DNA from: Rhodospirillaceae bacterium
Lineage (GTDB): Bacteria > Pseudomonadota > Gammaproteobacteria > Steroidobacterales > Rariloculaceae
Direction of reading: 5' to 3'
DNA length: 51,205 nt
Assembly: GCA_002718345.1 (NCBI GenBank)
Contig: PBDA01000043.1
Coordinates: 1 to 51,205, forward strand
This document shows positions 8,575 to 17,383 of the stretch, one piece after another. A program made the translations under genes and the position numbers. Each line of letters starts with the position of its first letter. Within the stretch, counting starts at the first letter, position 1. The notes below the pieces were generated by a model that searched no databases, was not told the origin of the DNA, and saw nothing but the letters and a program-made list of their open reading frames with translations.

Positions 8575-10557
8575 TTAACCAAACAATACAGAGGGATAAA
8601 AAAGCAATCTCATTAGCTGCCCATAGAATCCCCAAATAACCAGCAATACAACAGCCGAATAAAGCGCAGTAGTGGTCCACTTGCAATTACCCCAGATCCG
8701 CAGATAACCAGCAACAAAAACTGTCAAAGCTAGCAACTGACCAACGAGATAGGTCAAAGCAATCGCCATCAGAATAAAACCTATGAATTCACAACTACGT
8801 CGTAATTCCGCCTTAGTAGACGCATTAAACCAAGCCAATTGAAGTCCGCCAGAACTACTGATAGCGGACCGAGCCGCCAGCCCATCTTTCAGTAAGATCC
8901 ACGCCGATATAGGTAATGCTATTATTACTATCACATAAGGAAATTGAGCTGTAGCAACTTCCTGAAAACCGAGTGTCACCTGGTATGCGATAAAAAACAT
9001 AACGCATAAACCTAAAGCCAGTGGAAATGACATAAGGGGATTATGCGCCGCACCTTCGCCGGCCTCTGATGATTGATCAGACTTAGGGGACAACATTCCT
9101 CGCACAGCTAGGATCACAGTCAAAATAATCAAAATTTCTATAACAACTACCAACGGCCTATTAAACAACCACTCATAACTGCCATATATTTGCCGGGTAA
9201 GTTGATAATTATTTTCCATTAACCCACCAAGGACTAAAGCAAGAATCAATGGCGGACGAGGCCACCCTCCTTGTTTCATCCAATAACCCAGCACACCGAA
9301 GGCTAGACAGGTCCACCAATCTCCCATAGAGTTTGTTGCAACCCATGTGCCCATAAGCAAAACAACCATAACTCCAGGGACTATGAGATGCCCGGGCACA
9401 AACGCAATCTTATGAATGTGTCTGCTGAAGAACATCAGTAGAGCTGCGGCAGCTAAGTTAGCTAACACAATTGCCCAAACCATACTAAAGGTTAAATCTA
9501 GATTGATTGTGAGCATATCTGGCCCTGGACGTAACCCCTTAATAACCAAAGCTCCTAATAAAATTGCAGTACCAATACTGCCTGGTATTCCGAATGCAAC
9601 GGTAGGAATCAGTGCGCCTGCCTTGTGAGCATTATTAGCGGTCTCTGGCGCAATCACACCACGTATATCTCCTTGACCAAACTGACTTTTATCCTTAGCA
9701 CTTTGAACCGCATGACCATAAGCAATCCAATCTACGATTGCTGCTCCTAATCCTGGCAACATACCAATATAAGTTCCCAGAAACGCGCATCTCAATGACA
9801 ACCAGCGATAGTTAAAAGCATCTTTTACACCCTGAAGTAACCCCTCGGTTGGACTCTCATCTGATTTAGAACGAGCTATTAAGGTGTTCTTGGCCACTAA
9901 CTCCATAAGCTCTGGAAGCCCAAATAAACCAAGCACAATGGGAATAATAGGAAGACCATCTAAAAGGTAGTTAATACCAAAATAGAATCTGGGTATACCC
10001 GTTGCTTCTGCATAACCAATAGTCGTGATTAACAAACCTAAAAGTCCAGCAGCAAGCCCCTTTAGTAACGAACGACCCGATAAGGCACCAACCATTGTTA
10101 GCCCTAGTACAGCCAACATAAAAAATTCAGGAACACCAAAAGCAAAAATAACTGGCAATATAACTGGCAGGGAAGCCGCTAGTAACAACGCACCTAGAAC
10201 CCCACCAAACGCAGAAACTGTATAGGTTGCTCCAAATGCACGTGCTGCCTGTCCCTTTTTTGCGAGCGGATAGCCATCCAGAATTGTTGCTTGAGAAGCT
10301 ACTGTTCCTGGAATTCCCAACATGATTGACGCAACACTATCGCTGGTAGAAGTCACTGCGTACATACCTAGCAACAGCGCAAAGGCAGGCACCGTATCCA
10401 TGCCAAATGTAAATGGCAACATAAGCGCAAGTCCTACCGCACCACCTAGGCCCGGGACTGCACCTATCCACATACCAAGAAACACACCTAGCATCAGGTA
10501 GCCGAGAGCAGGCCAACTTAAAGCCAACCCTAAACCACTTAACATCACCTCAATCAT
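8575..10557 (-). CDS. Tripartite tricarboxylate transporter permease, TctA-TctB fusion
   Basis: A 660-residue inner-membrane protein. Residues 1 to about 500 are a full TctA large permease: the N-terminal motif IGAVPGLGGAVGLALMLPFT, the repeat partner YIGMLPGLGAAIVDWIAYGH in the second half, AFGIPGSIGTAILLGAL, and many hydrophobic segments. From about residue 510, after a hydrophilic linker rich in Ser, Glu and Gly, four further hydrophobic segments resemble the small TctB subunit. The separate TctA and TctB proteins at 19422-21436 show the unfused arrangement. The fused form leaves only the binding protein as a separate gene, and that gene (10669-11778) lies immediately upstream on the same strand. 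Together they would import a carboxylate-type substrate using the proton or sodium gradient. Start ATG 10557 has AGGAA nearby. Confidence 0.95.
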   Translation of the reverse strand: MIEVMLSGLGLALSWPALGYLMLGVFLGMWIGAVPGLGGAVGLALMLPFTFGMDTVPAFALLLGMYAVTSTSDSVASIMLGIPGTVASQATILDGYPLAKKGQAARAFGATYTVSAFGGVLGALLLAASLPVILPVIFAFGVPEFFMLAVLGLTMVGALSGRSLLKGLAAGLLGLLITTIGYAEATGIPRFYFGINYLLDGLPIIPIVLGLFGLPELMELVAKNTLIARSKSDESPTEGLLQGVKDAFNYRWLSLRCAFLGTYIGMLPGLGAAIVDWIAYGHAVQSAKDKSQFGQGDIRGVIAPETANNAHKAGALIPTVAFGIPGSIGTAILLGALVIKGLRPGPDMLTINLDLTFSMVWAIVLANLAAAALLMFFSRHIHKIAFVPGHLIVPGVMVVLLMGTWVATNSMGDWWTCLAFGVLGYWMKQGGWPRPPLILALVLGGLMENNYQLTRQIYGSYEWLFNRPLVVVIEILIILTVILAVRGMLSPKSDQSSEAGEGAAHNPLMSFPLALGLCVMFFIAYQVTLGFQEVATAQFPYVIVIIALPISAWILLKDGLAARSAISSSGGLQLAWFNASTKAELRRSCEFIGFILMAIALTYLVGQLLALTVFVAGYLRIWGNCKWTTTALYSAVVLLVIWGFYGQLMRLLFYPSVLFG

Positions 10558-10656
10558 AGAAGCTGTTCCTACCTAGAAGAATCTTAGAACCACACACAAG
10601 GTAAAACTGAAATGACAAGATAGCAAAACAGCTTCTTTAGTTACATTACACTTTGG

Positions 10657-10680
10657 CAAAAGTTGAGGTTACCGAACCTC
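10657..10680 (-). terminator. Weak terminator or attenuator overlapping the tctC-like stop codon
   Basis: On the minus strand GAGGTT pairs with AACCTC around a CGGT loop (10665-10680), and the TAA stop of the binding-protein gene falls inside the hairpin. CTTTT follows. The stem is short and the T-run only four, so it probably attenuates rather than ends the transcript, reducing permease expression relative to the binding protein. Confidence 0.4.
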
Positions 10681-11778
10681 ATCAATATAGTTATCAAAAA
10701 AATCGGCCACTTCGTCTGGAACATCATACAAACTTTCTAAAATTGCGGTTCCCTCTTCAACTCCAACTAATGGGAGACTAAAACCATACATGCTTTGTTC
10801 TTCAGATTGATACTGAGAATCCTCTGTTACCTGAACAAAACTTTCTTGAAGAATACGAATGGGATCTTCTGGTGTCCCCGGGGGCAAAAGCGCCGCGTAC
10901 ACAATATTATTAACACGCGGCAAGATCCATTTATACATTTCATATATCTGACCCGTTGGCTCTGTCCCATGCACACTTTGATAAAAATCCATGTAACTCG
11001 GAACATCTTGCACAATATCAAGAGCAGATAAGTTCCCCTCCGTATCAGCTGAAGGGTTATGCCAAAGCGGTATCGCCAAACCTTCGTCAACTAAAGTCGG
11101 CTCAATGGAAAAACGATATAAACCCAGAGAAGCGACCTGAATATCTACCTCGCCACGTCTTATCGAATTAAAAACATCAGCCCCACCAGAAAACCCTGTT
11201 ACATACTGATAATTAACACCAAGTGCATCCAATGCCAACCTACCCAAAAGATCAAAACGAAGCGCAGGATTTTGCCCCCCAAAACGTAACCCTTGTGCAG
11301 TTAAAAGATCCTGAGGACTTGAAACTTTATCCGTACGAACATACGCCATATTAGGACTCAACAACCCACCAACAAATGGCATGGTAGAAAAGTTTGCCCG
11401 CAACCCAGGCTCTTTAAGCACTGCAGCCGCACCGTTTGTAGGGGAAAACAAAACATGAAGACCATCATTAGCTGCTACCTCGGCACCATAGTTCCACACC
11501 CGGGTACCACCCCCACCAGGCAAATTCCTCACTACTACAGTTGGCTCACCGGGAATATACTGAGACCAAAATTGAGCAAAAACCCTTGCGGCAAGATCGG
11601 CCCCACTACCTGGTGTACGGCCTACGTACATAGTAAGAGTCTTGCCTTCGTAATAAGGGCGATCCTGGGCGTGAACTGAACTTAGGATTAATGTAGAAAC
11701 AAGCCCAAAAATAACAGACAAAAAAACAAGCACTCTTCCCTTTCGAAGATAGTTTTTCGTTCTACATCCAAATAGCAT
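10669..11778 (-). CDS. TctC/Bug-family solute-binding protein of the first TTT system
   Basis: A 369-residue periplasmic binding protein. The chosen start is ATG 11778, preceded by AGGAGAGG at six bases. Upstream in-frame TTG/ATG codons overlap the end of the dehydrogenase gene and lack this site. The N-terminus is a long signal peptide ending SSVHAQ. The mature start YEGKTLTMYVGRTPGSGADL and the following VVRNLPGGGGTRVWNY match the Bug-family ligand loops (the 'PG.G.D..aR' and 'v.n..GagG..g' motifs). The ligand is unreadable, but Bug proteins bind carboxylates. It belongs to the leftward operon and feeds the fused TctA-TctB permease directly downstream. It differs strongly from the second binding protein at 21488, so the two systems probably see different substrates. 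Confidence 0.93.
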   Translation of the reverse strand: MLFGCRTKNYLRKGRVLVFLSVIFGLVSTLILSSVHAQDRPYYEGKTLTMYVGRTPGSGADLAARVFAQFWSQYIPGEPTVVVRNLPGGGGTRVWNYGAEVAANDGLHVLFSPTNGAAAVLKEPGLRANFSTMPFVGGLLSPNMAYVRTDKVSSPQDLLTAQGLRFGGQNPALRFDLLGRLALDALGVNYQYVTGFSGGADVFNSIRRGEVDIQVASLGLYRFSIEPTLVDEGLAIPLWHNPSADTEGNLSALDIVQDVPSYMDFYQSVHGTEPTGQIYEMYKWILPRVNNIVYAALLPPGTPEDPIRILQESFVQVTEDSQYQSEEQSMYGFSLPLVGVEEGTAILESLYDVPDEVADFFDNYIDEVR

Positions 11779-11804
11779 TTGGACCTCTCCTAAGGTTTCC
11801 ATTA

Positions 11805-12800
11805 TCAATATACTCGGTTTATTGCGGTCTCGCCCCGACTAAGCACCCGCACAACATTGTCCCATGCTGTTTCGAATAAGTAAGCCCATGCCTGGCGAGT
11901 AACTCCTGCAATATGCGGTGTAAACAAAACTCTCTGTGCAGCCTCACCTTCAAGCGAGAATAATGGATTTGTATCAGAAGGAGGTTCATCTGAATAAACA
12001 TCCACAGCAGCAGCACCAAGTTGTGCTTTAGTTAAACTCATAGCCAACGCACTCTCGTCCACAACCCCCCCCCGGGAGGCGTTAATTAAAACAGCATCAC
12101 TTTTCATCTGACCTAGTTCAACCGCACCAATGAGCCCTTCAGTCTCAGGTAACAAGGGAACATGAATAGATACTACATCAGATACATTTAGCAGTTCATT
12201 TAACGTCACAGATCTAGCATCAATTTCATCAGCATTTTTTGAAAGTGGCACTGCTGGGTCAAAATAGACTAGCTCACAGCCTATATTTCTAAATGCTCTA
12301 GCTACTGCTAAACCAATATTTCCAAGCCCAATTATTCCAACCGTTAAGCCAACTAGCCCTCGAAGATTATTTGCAATCATTTTTTTACGAAAATCAACAT
12401 AATTGCCTGAACGAATTTCTCTATCAGCCCAAACTATCTGCCTATGCAATACCAAGGCGCAACCTAAAACATATTCTGCAAGCGCACTATTAGAACCGCC
12501 AGCAACATTAGCCACAGCTATACCAAGCTTCTTCATTATTGCCTCATCTACCCGATCAACCCCGGCACCGGTCACTTGAACTAACTGAACTGAACTACCC
12601 TCAAATAAATCTCCTTTCAATTTTGGCCCAACGGCAGGCAAAACAATTGCGCGAGCCTGCTTAACAAGAACAGGCAGATTTTTATCATCTGGTGAAATAT
12701 AAATAATGGACAACTCTTTAGGTGGTTGTACCCCAACCTTTAAAAAATCCATTTCGGGTCGTAAGCAGACCACGTCAAATGCTTTATCAGTCAATGTCAT
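11805..12800 (-). CDS. D-isomer-specific 2-hydroxyacid dehydrogenase (SlcC-like candidate)
   Basis: A 331-residue NAD(P)-dependent dehydrogenase of the D-2-hydroxyacid family. The Rossmann motif GLGNIG lies at 158-163. The catalytic triad is in place: Arg243 in NASRGGVVDE, Glu272 in DVYSDEPP, and His296 in FTPHIAG. It would interconvert a 2-hydroxy acid and its 2-keto acid. (S)-sulfolactate dehydrogenase SlcC belongs to this family, and a SuyAB-like lyase lies 4 kb away, so a role in sulfolactate isomer conversion is one reading. Glycerate or another hydroxyacid is equally possible from sequence alone. Its ATG overlaps the stop of the cupin gene (TAATG), so the two are translationally coupled. 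A run of nine G on the coding strand crosses the active-site Arg motif (12065-12073), and the frame is intact. Confidence 0.93.
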   Translation of the reverse strand: MTLTDKAFDVVCLRPEMDFLKVGVQPPKELSIIYISPDDKNLPVLVKQARAIVLPAVGPKLKGDLFEGSSVQLVQVTGAGVDRVDEAIMKKLGIAVANVAGGSNSALAEYVLGCALVLHRQIVWADREIRSGNYVDFRKKMIANNLRGLVGLTVGIIGLGNIGLAVARAFRNIGCELVYFDPAVPLSKNADEIDARSVTLNELLNVSDVVSIHVPLLPETEGLIGAVELGQMKSDAVLINASRGGVVDESALAMSLTKAQLGAAAVDVYSDEPPSDTNPLFSLEGEAAQRVLFTPHIAGVTRQAWAYLFETAWDNVVRVLSRGETAINRVY

Positions 12801-13159
12801 TAGCCGTGACTCTTTAATTCAGGTACCGGGAAAAAGCATAGAAGCATAAGAGGATCCTTACCAGTATTCCTAGTAAAGTGAGGTTCTAGCTTTGGTACTA
12901 TGACTGTGTCGCCAGCAGTCAACGGCTCATTTTTATCATCTGTGCAAAAAAGCCCTTTGCCAGACAAAACATAGATGCATTCTTCTGTGTCACGGTGGAA
13001 ATGAGGCTCTCTGCGAGAGTCCTGCTCGATCTCTGGTGGTATTTCAACTAACCGTAATGTTATAGAGTAAGGACCTGTGGTCCCAGAAACTATTTCCTTT
13101 GATACACGACCGGCCAGACCCAAATCTTTCGCATCACCAGATTTAATAACTTGCGCCAA
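12800..13159 (-). CDS. Single-domain cupin protein
   Basis: A 119-residue cytosolic protein of the Cupin_2 type. Metal-ligand motifs are HFHRDTEECIYVLSGKG (His, His and Glu of motif 1) and a second motif near LTAGDTVIVPKLEPHFTRN. It starts at TTG 13159, which has AAGGAG at eight bases. The gene has no signal peptide, unlike the two cupins at 40608 and 46350. It sits between the creatininase-family gene and the 2-hydroxyacid dehydrogenase and overlaps the latter by one base. Such small cupins in sugar- or hydroxyacid-degradation operons are often isomerases, epimerases or sensors. I cannot assign a reaction. Confidence 0.85.
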   Translation of the reverse strand: MAQVIKSGDAKDLGLAGRVSKEIVSGTTGPYSITLRLVEIPPEIEQDSRREPHFHRDTEECIYVLSGKGLFCTDDKNEPLTAGDTVIVPKLEPHFTRNTGKDPLMLLCFFPVPELKSHG

Positions 13160-13176
13160 GGGTAGCGCTCCTTAAA

Positions 13177-13986
13177 TTAACCGGCTTCCTGAAGATGCCG
13201 GACTTCAGCCACACCACCTTGAGCAAGATCCAGTTGATGAAAAATCTCCTCAGCTTCATTAGCTATCGCATCAGCTATATCACCAAGCATTTTTTGAGCT
13301 TTCTCAACCGTTGCATGCTCTGGGCTACCATACCAACCTGTTTCAGCAATGGATCGGATATCTGTCAGCACAGGTTGAAATGTCCGGGTTCGACGAAGTT
13401 TATCCATTTTTCTGCCATGTTCTGCGTCAGAGGAATAATCGATTCGATCAAGATGAACCAGCTCTGGTCGATGCGCCAAAATTGCTAAAGCCTCAATTTC
13501 ACCTCCATGTGTCAGACCACCACAATCATGTCCATAGAGCTCTGCAGCAATATAACATGCCTGTACTGTTACAACTGACATACCATGGTCTCTATGCAAT
13601 TGATCAGCCGCAATTGATAGAGAAGGAATATTGCCTTCGTGCCAATTCAATATAAGACAGCGTTTCGCTCCGTGCTGAGCTGTAGAAACACATGTTTCCT
13701 TCACAACACTCATGTATGTCTCCGGGCTAAGCGTTATAGTCCCTTCAAATGGCATATGCATCGGAGTAACTCCTAGCGGACCACCAGGCAATACCAGCCC
13801 ATCCAAACGTTCAGCCACAGCATGACCAATCACATTGGAGGCAAAAATATCCGTACCTGTCGGAAGATGAGGACCATGCTGCTCAACACTTCCAGCAGGA
13901 AAAACTACTAGCGGATTACGCTTAAGTTGAGCAGCAATCTCCGGCTGTGTTAAATCAATGAAATATCGAGTTGGAAGGTTATCCAT
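13177..13986 (-). CDS. Creatininase-family amidohydrolase
   Basis: A 269-residue member of the creatininase/MftE fold. Putative metal ligands are Glu35 and His37 (SVEQHGPHLPTGTD), Asp46, His116 (in NWHEGN, where NGHGGN is more usual) and Glu163 (HGGEIEA). Family members open cyclic amides or cleave C-N bonds in creatinine, a riboflavin precursor or peptide tails, using two metals. The rest of this operon suggests a small carboxylate metabolite, so the enzyme may open a lactam or lactone-like substrate. That is inference. The gene lies 27 bases below the Gfo/Idh gene and 17 bases above the cupin, within the leftward operon. The start is ATG 13986. Confidence 0.9.
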   Translation of the reverse strand: MDNLPTRYFIDLTQPEIAAQLKRNPLVVFPAGSVEQHGPHLPTGTDIFASNVIGHAVAERLDGLVLPGGPLGVTPMHMPFEGTITLSPETYMSVVKETCVSTAQHGAKRCLILNWHEGNIPSLSIAADQLHRDHGMSVVTVQACYIAAELYGHDCGGLTHGGEIEALAILAHRPELVHLDRIDYSSDAEHGRKMDKLRRTRTFQPVLTDIRSIAETGWYGSPEHATVEKAQKMLGDIADAIANEAEEIFHQLDLAQGGVAEVRHLQEAG

Positions 13987-14013
13987 TAATTCTTAATCCT
14001 ATTTACTTCAATT

Positions 14014-15090
14014 TTAAGCGGCATTAAGTCGCGCACGAGACTCTTCAAGCACCTTTTCAATCTTCACAAGCTTACCATCCTGCTCAATCGAAAGTAGGGC
14101 TCCGTTAACAACCGCCAGCGCTACATTACCACTAGCAGCACCTAATTCAGGTGGTTCTCCGGTGGAACAAACGTCAGCAAACATATCCAATTCATCCAAG
14201 AACATATTACCAGGAGGCAGAGTTAGAACCTCCCGTTTTCCATACCCATCTTTGCCACGTTGGATATAAAGCAAGGATGTTTCGTGCAACCTATCAGGAG
14301 TATCCCATGTACTGAAATCAAGCTCATAGTGCATTAATCCCTTTTGCCCAAAAACACGCACAGAAAAAATCCCAGGAGATGTCCAGCTAGACCCAACATA
14401 TCCTAATTTACCATCTGAAAATCGTAACGTAGTCATAGACTGATCATCTACTTCAGCACCAACAGGCGAAAGTTTTGAGGCTATTGATGCTACAGAATCA
14501 ATTTCCCCCCCTAAGTAATGCAGCGTGTCGAATTGATGAATTGCTAACTGAGATAAAGGACCGCCTGGCGCCTTATCACGATACCAACGCCATGTATCTG
14601 GTGTTATTTCCAAGGCTCGTTCATTAGAAAAATTAGCTTCCATAAAAACAACGCGTCCCAATTCACCACTGTCCATTGCTTCACGCATCATGCGTACTCC
14701 TTTTAGAAGCCTTGCACTGTGACCGACCATTACTTGAATATCATATTGTTCTTGAAGATCCTCAATAGCCAAACCTGATTCAAGGGTATTAGCTATTGGT
14801 TTTTCGGTATAGACTTGTTTACCTGCCTTAGCAACTTCTTCAGCCACTGGCAAGTGATGCTCATTTGGAACGGTGAGGATTACGCCTTTTATCTCGGTAT
14901 CGCCAAGCATTTTTTGCATGTCTTCCACAGTAGCAATACCAAACTCACTCTCAAAACCCTGCCGTTTTTCTTCAGAACGACTATAACCAGCTACGATATC
15001 AAATTTTTCTGAGGCCTGAGCAGCAGCAGTAAGCACCTTTGCCCAGCGGCCTAGACCCACAATACCTAGTTTGACTTTTTTGGATTCCAT
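14014..15090 (-). CDS. Gfo/Idh/MocA-family NAD(P)-dependent oxidoreductase
   Basis: A 358-residue dehydrogenase. I choose ATG 15090, giving MESKKVKLGIVGLGRWAKVL with AGAGG at eight bases; the upstream TTG is unlikely. The Rossmann GLGRWA motif spans 12-17 and the diagnostic EKPIA motif (catalytic Lys) is at 96-100. The GGPLSQLAIHQFDTLHYLGG segment supplies the catalytic His/Asp pair. Members oxidise or reduce sugars, inositols, and also LigC-type substrates. It is the first gene of the leftward operon, transcribed away from the GntR regulator with about 66 bases between start codons. This places it under that regulator's likely control. The substrate is not identifiable. Confidence 0.92.
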   Translation of the reverse strand: MESKKVKLGIVGLGRWAKVLTAAAQASEKFDIVAGYSRSEEKRQGFESEFGIATVEDMQKMLGDTEIKGVILTVPNEHHLPVAEEVAKAGKQVYTEKPIANTLESGLAIEDLQEQYDIQVMVGHSARLLKGVRMMREAMDSGELGRVVFMEANFSNERALEITPDTWRWYRDKAPGGPLSQLAIHQFDTLHYLGGEIDSVASIASKLSPVGAEVDDQSMTTLRFSDGKLGYVGSSWTSPGIFSVRVFGQKGLMHYELDFSTWDTPDRLHETSLLYIQRGKDGYGKREVLTLPPGNMFLDELDMFADVCSTGEPPELGAASGNVALAVVNGALLSIEQDGKLVKIEKVLEESRARLNAA

Positions 15091-15120
15091 CGGAGTGCCT
15101 CTTGCATACAATAAAGTAAT

Positions 15121-15156
15121 TTGATTAATCGTATTATGGTATTACACTATAGCCCT
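15121..15156. promoter_or_regulatory. Divergent control region with a candidate FadR-type operator
   Basis: The short gap between the Gfo/Idh start (15090) and the GntR start (15157) should contain both promoters. TGGTATTACAC (15137-15147) matches the FadR-subfamily operator pattern TNGTNNNACNA except at the last base, and its core GTATTAC is palindromic. TTGATT (15121-15126) and CACTAT (15145-15150), 18 bases apart, could form a weak promoter whose transcript begins at or next to ATG 15157. That would fit the lack of a visible ribosome site for the regulator. This is pattern matching only. Confidence 0.4.
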
Positions 15157-15861
15157 ATGAGCCAGTCTGGATTACTTAAAGTAGATAAAGTTCCTGCATC
15201 ACTGCGTCAGCAGGTCCTATTGCAAATGCGTGATGCAATCATATCTGGCCATCTGCTGCCAGGTACCAGGCTTATCGAAAGGGAATTAACAGACCAAATG
15301 GGCGTCTCTCGCACAGTCGTAAGAGAAGCATTGCGTCAGCTTGAAGCTGAACATTTAGTAGAGGTTATTCCTAATAAAGGGCCATTTGTACGCCAACTTA
15401 GTATTAATGAAGCCGAAGATTTGTACAGGATTCGTGCTGTGCTTCACGGACTAGCAGCTAGAATGTGCGCTGAAAATATCACCAAAAAACATCTAGAAAT
15501 ACTTGAAGATGCTCTAGAGTTGGTTATTGAGTCTTATAGTAATAGCTCTGAACGGACCCTAAAGGCAAAAACTCACTTTTATAATGCGCTCTACAAGGGA
15601 ACCCAGAGTGATTCATTAAAAGCCATGCTTGAAACGCTACAAGCGCGCATAGCTCGATGGCGTACTCTTGGTCTTGCACACCCTAATCGTTCTCAAGAAC
15701 GTTCCAAAGAAAGCATTATTAATCTTAAAATAATTATTGATGCGGTAAAAAGAAAAGATGCCGATCAAGCCGAAAGCGTAATGTTTAAAGAAGATATACA
15801 GGCTGGTAGAGAAGTAACTCGTTTGCTAAATATTGAACAGAGTGATCAAAAAACAAATTAG
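15157..15861 (+). CDS. GntR-family (FCD/FadR-type) transcriptional regulator
   Basis: A 234-residue regulator. The winged helix lies in the first 75 residues: SLRQQVLLQMRDAIISGHL, then LIERELTDQMGVSRTVVREA as the helix-turn-helix, then ALRQLEAEHLVEVIPNKGPF as the wing. The C-terminal FCD ligand-binding domain begins SINEAEDLYRIRAVLHGLAA and contains the metal-type His and Asp pattern typical of this group. I start at ATG 15157, because earlier in-frame ATG 15136 overlaps the candidate operator. FCD regulators usually repress neighbouring catabolic and transport genes and release DNA on binding a carboxylate inducer. Placed between two divergent operons, each with a TTT transporter, it is the likely switch for both. 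Confidence 0.93.
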   Translation: MSQSGLLKVDKVPASLRQQVLLQMRDAIISGHLLPGTRLIERELTDQMGVSRTVVREALRQLEAEHLVEVIPNKGPFVRQLSINEAEDLYRIRAVLHGLAARMCAENITKKHLEILEDALELVIESYSNSSERTLKAKTHFYNALYKGTQSDSLKAMLETLQARIARWRTLGLAHPNRSQERSKESIINLKIIIDAVKRKDADQAESVMFKEDIQAGREVTRLLNIEQSDQKTN

Positions 15862-15898
15862 AATTACAAAGTAACCTTAAACAAGCAGGAGAAAAATC

Positions 15899-16186
15899 GT
15901 GAGTATTCCGCATCTACTAGTACATGATCGACAAGACAATGTAGGCGTTGTGGTTGTTGAGGGCGTGGAAGCAGGTAATGAACTATTTGTAGTTGTTACC
16001 GAAGATAACAGCGACTTTAAGATCACCACAAAACATGACATCCCTATTGGGCACAAAGTTGCCCTTACAGACTTTTCTGAGGGGGATACAGTAATCAAAT
16101 ACGGCGTGGATATAGGTCGCATAGTCCAAGACACAAAAAAAGGCGAACACATCCACACTCATAATCTAAAAACAAAACGATGGTAG
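15899..16186 (+). CDS. UxaA/SAF-domain small subunit, candidate sulfolactate sulfo-lyase alpha (SuyA-like)
   Basis: A 95-residue SAF-domain protein, the N-terminal module of the altronate dehydratase family, encoded separately here. It reads [20 protein letters not shown] near the start, then the diagnostic [17 protein letters not shown], and ends [16 protein letters not shown]. In ordinary UxaA this domain is fused to the large domain; separate small and large genes of about 90 and 390 codons are the arrangement known for SuyA and SuyB. (2R)-3-sulfolactate sulfo-lyase splits sulfolactate into pyruvate and sulfite. GTG 15899 has GCAGGAGA upstream. The next gene starts 12 bases after the stop. 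A two-subunit aldarate or altronate dehydratase is the main alternative. The family call is firm and the substrate is not. Confidence 0.88.
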   Translation: MSIPHLLVHDRQDNVGVVVVEGVEAGNELFVVVTEDNSDFKITTKHDIPIGHKVALTDFSEGDTVIKYGVDIGRIVQDTKKGEHIHTHNLKTKRW

Positions 16187-16197
16187 GCGGTAATCAT

Positions 16198-17367
16198 ATG
16201 ACCAATGAAACTTTCTTTGGCTACAAAAGGGAAAATAACCGTGTTGGTGTTCGCAACCATGTTGCAATACTTCCTGTTGATGACATTTCTAATGCTGCAT
16301 GTGAAGCAGTAGCTAACAACATTCAAGGCACATTAGCTTTACCTCATGCCTATGGTCGACTGCAGTTTGGAGCTGACCTTGAACTTCATTTTCGCACCTT
16401 GATTGGTACTGGCTCAAACCCAAATGTGGCGGCCTGCGTAGTAATAGGCATAGAACCTGGATGGACACAAAAAATTGTGGATGGTATCGCTGAAACAGGC
16501 AAACCAGTAGTTGGATTCTCTATTGAGCAACATGGAGATATTGAAACCATAGCGACCGCATCTCGTCAGGCAAAAGAGTTTGTTCATATGACTTCTGGGT
16601 TACAGCGGGAAGAATGTGATATTTCAGACCTCTGGGTTGCTGCCAAGTGTGGCGAATCTGACACAACTACTGGTCTAGCCTCATGTCCAGCAGTGGGCAA
16701 CATGTACGACAAGTGGATACCTAAAGGACTCTATGGATGCTTTGGCGAGACAACCGAAATTACTGGAGCTGAGCATATCTGTGAGGCCAGAGCAGTAAGC
16801 CCAGAAATCGGAAAAAAATTCATGAAAACCTGGCAAGCCTATCAGGATGAAGTGGTTGAGCCTTACAAAACATCGGATTTATCAGATAGTCAACCAACAA
16901 AAGGAAATATTCTTGGAGGCCTTACTACCATTGAAGAAAAGGCTTTAGGAAACCTTGAAAAGATTGGTAAGGAGGTCAGCTATATTGATGTCTTAGAGCC
17001 TGCAGAAGCCCCCTCAACAGGCCCAGGCCTCTATTTTATGGATACATCATCTGCAGCTGCTGAGTGCAACACTATACAAGCTGCTGCCGGATATACGGTA
17101 CATGTTTTCCCTACAGGTCAAGGAAATATAGTGGGTAACCCAATTATGCCTGTAGTGAAGATAACAGGTAATCCAAGAACAGTACGTACGATGGGTGAAC
17201 ATATCGACGTTGATGTTTCAGGCGTGGTAAGACGAGAGATGACAATTTCTGAAGCTGGTGACGCGTTAATGGAGATAGTCTTGCTAACAGCAAACGGAAG
17301 ACTAACCGCTGCAGAAGCTTTGGGACATAAAGAGTTTGTAATGACAAAGCTTTACCGAAGCGCTTGA
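16198..17367 (+). CDS. UxaA-family large subunit, candidate sulfolactate sulfo-lyase beta (SuyB-like)
   Basis: A 389-residue catalytic subunit of the altronate/galactarate dehydratase family. ATG 16198 follows AGGCGG at seven bases and is preferred to ATG 16180. Landmarks are [20 protein letters not shown] near the start, the Cys-containing [20 protein letters not shown] around residue 155-175 (expected iron-site Cys), [17 protein letters not shown], and [20 protein letters not shown] with another Cys near the C-terminal third. It would form the active enzyme with the SAF subunit encoded just upstream. Its length matches SuyB. A lyase acting on sulfolactate would yield pyruvate and sulfite, and an AprMBA sulfite-oxidising module 9 kb away fits that. 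A hydroxy-acid dehydratase remains possible. Confidence 0.88.
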   Translation: MTNETFFGYKRENNRVGVRNHVAILPVDDISNAACEAVANNIQGTLALPHAYGRLQFGADLELHFRTLIGTGSNPNVAACVVIGIEPGWTQKIVDGIAETGKPVVGFSIEQHGDIETIATASRQAKEFVHMTSGLQREECDISDLWVAAKCGESDTTTGLASCPAVGNMYDKWIPKGLYGCFGETTEITGAEHICEARAVSPEIGKKFMKTWQAYQDEVVEPYKTSDLSDSQPTKGNILGGLTTIEEKALGNLEKIGKEVSYIDVLEPAEAPSTGPGLYFMDTSSAAAECNTIQAAAGYTVHVFPTGQGNIVGNPIMPVVKITGNPRTVRTMGEHIDVDVSGVVRREMTISEAGDALMEIVLLTANGRLTAAEALGHKEFVMTKLYRSA

Positions 17368-17383
17368 TACAAAGGAACTTTAG

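Noticed and set aside
11779-11808. Longer TctC-type protein starting at TTG 11808
   Set aside because: It would overlap the dehydrogenase stop and move the strong AGGAGAGG site inside the gene; ATG 11778 fits better.
12065-12073. Run of nine C (nine G in the dehydrogenase coding strand) as a possible frameshift
   Set aside because: The frame stays intact on both sides, with the catalytic Arg motif and the later Glu and His all in register.
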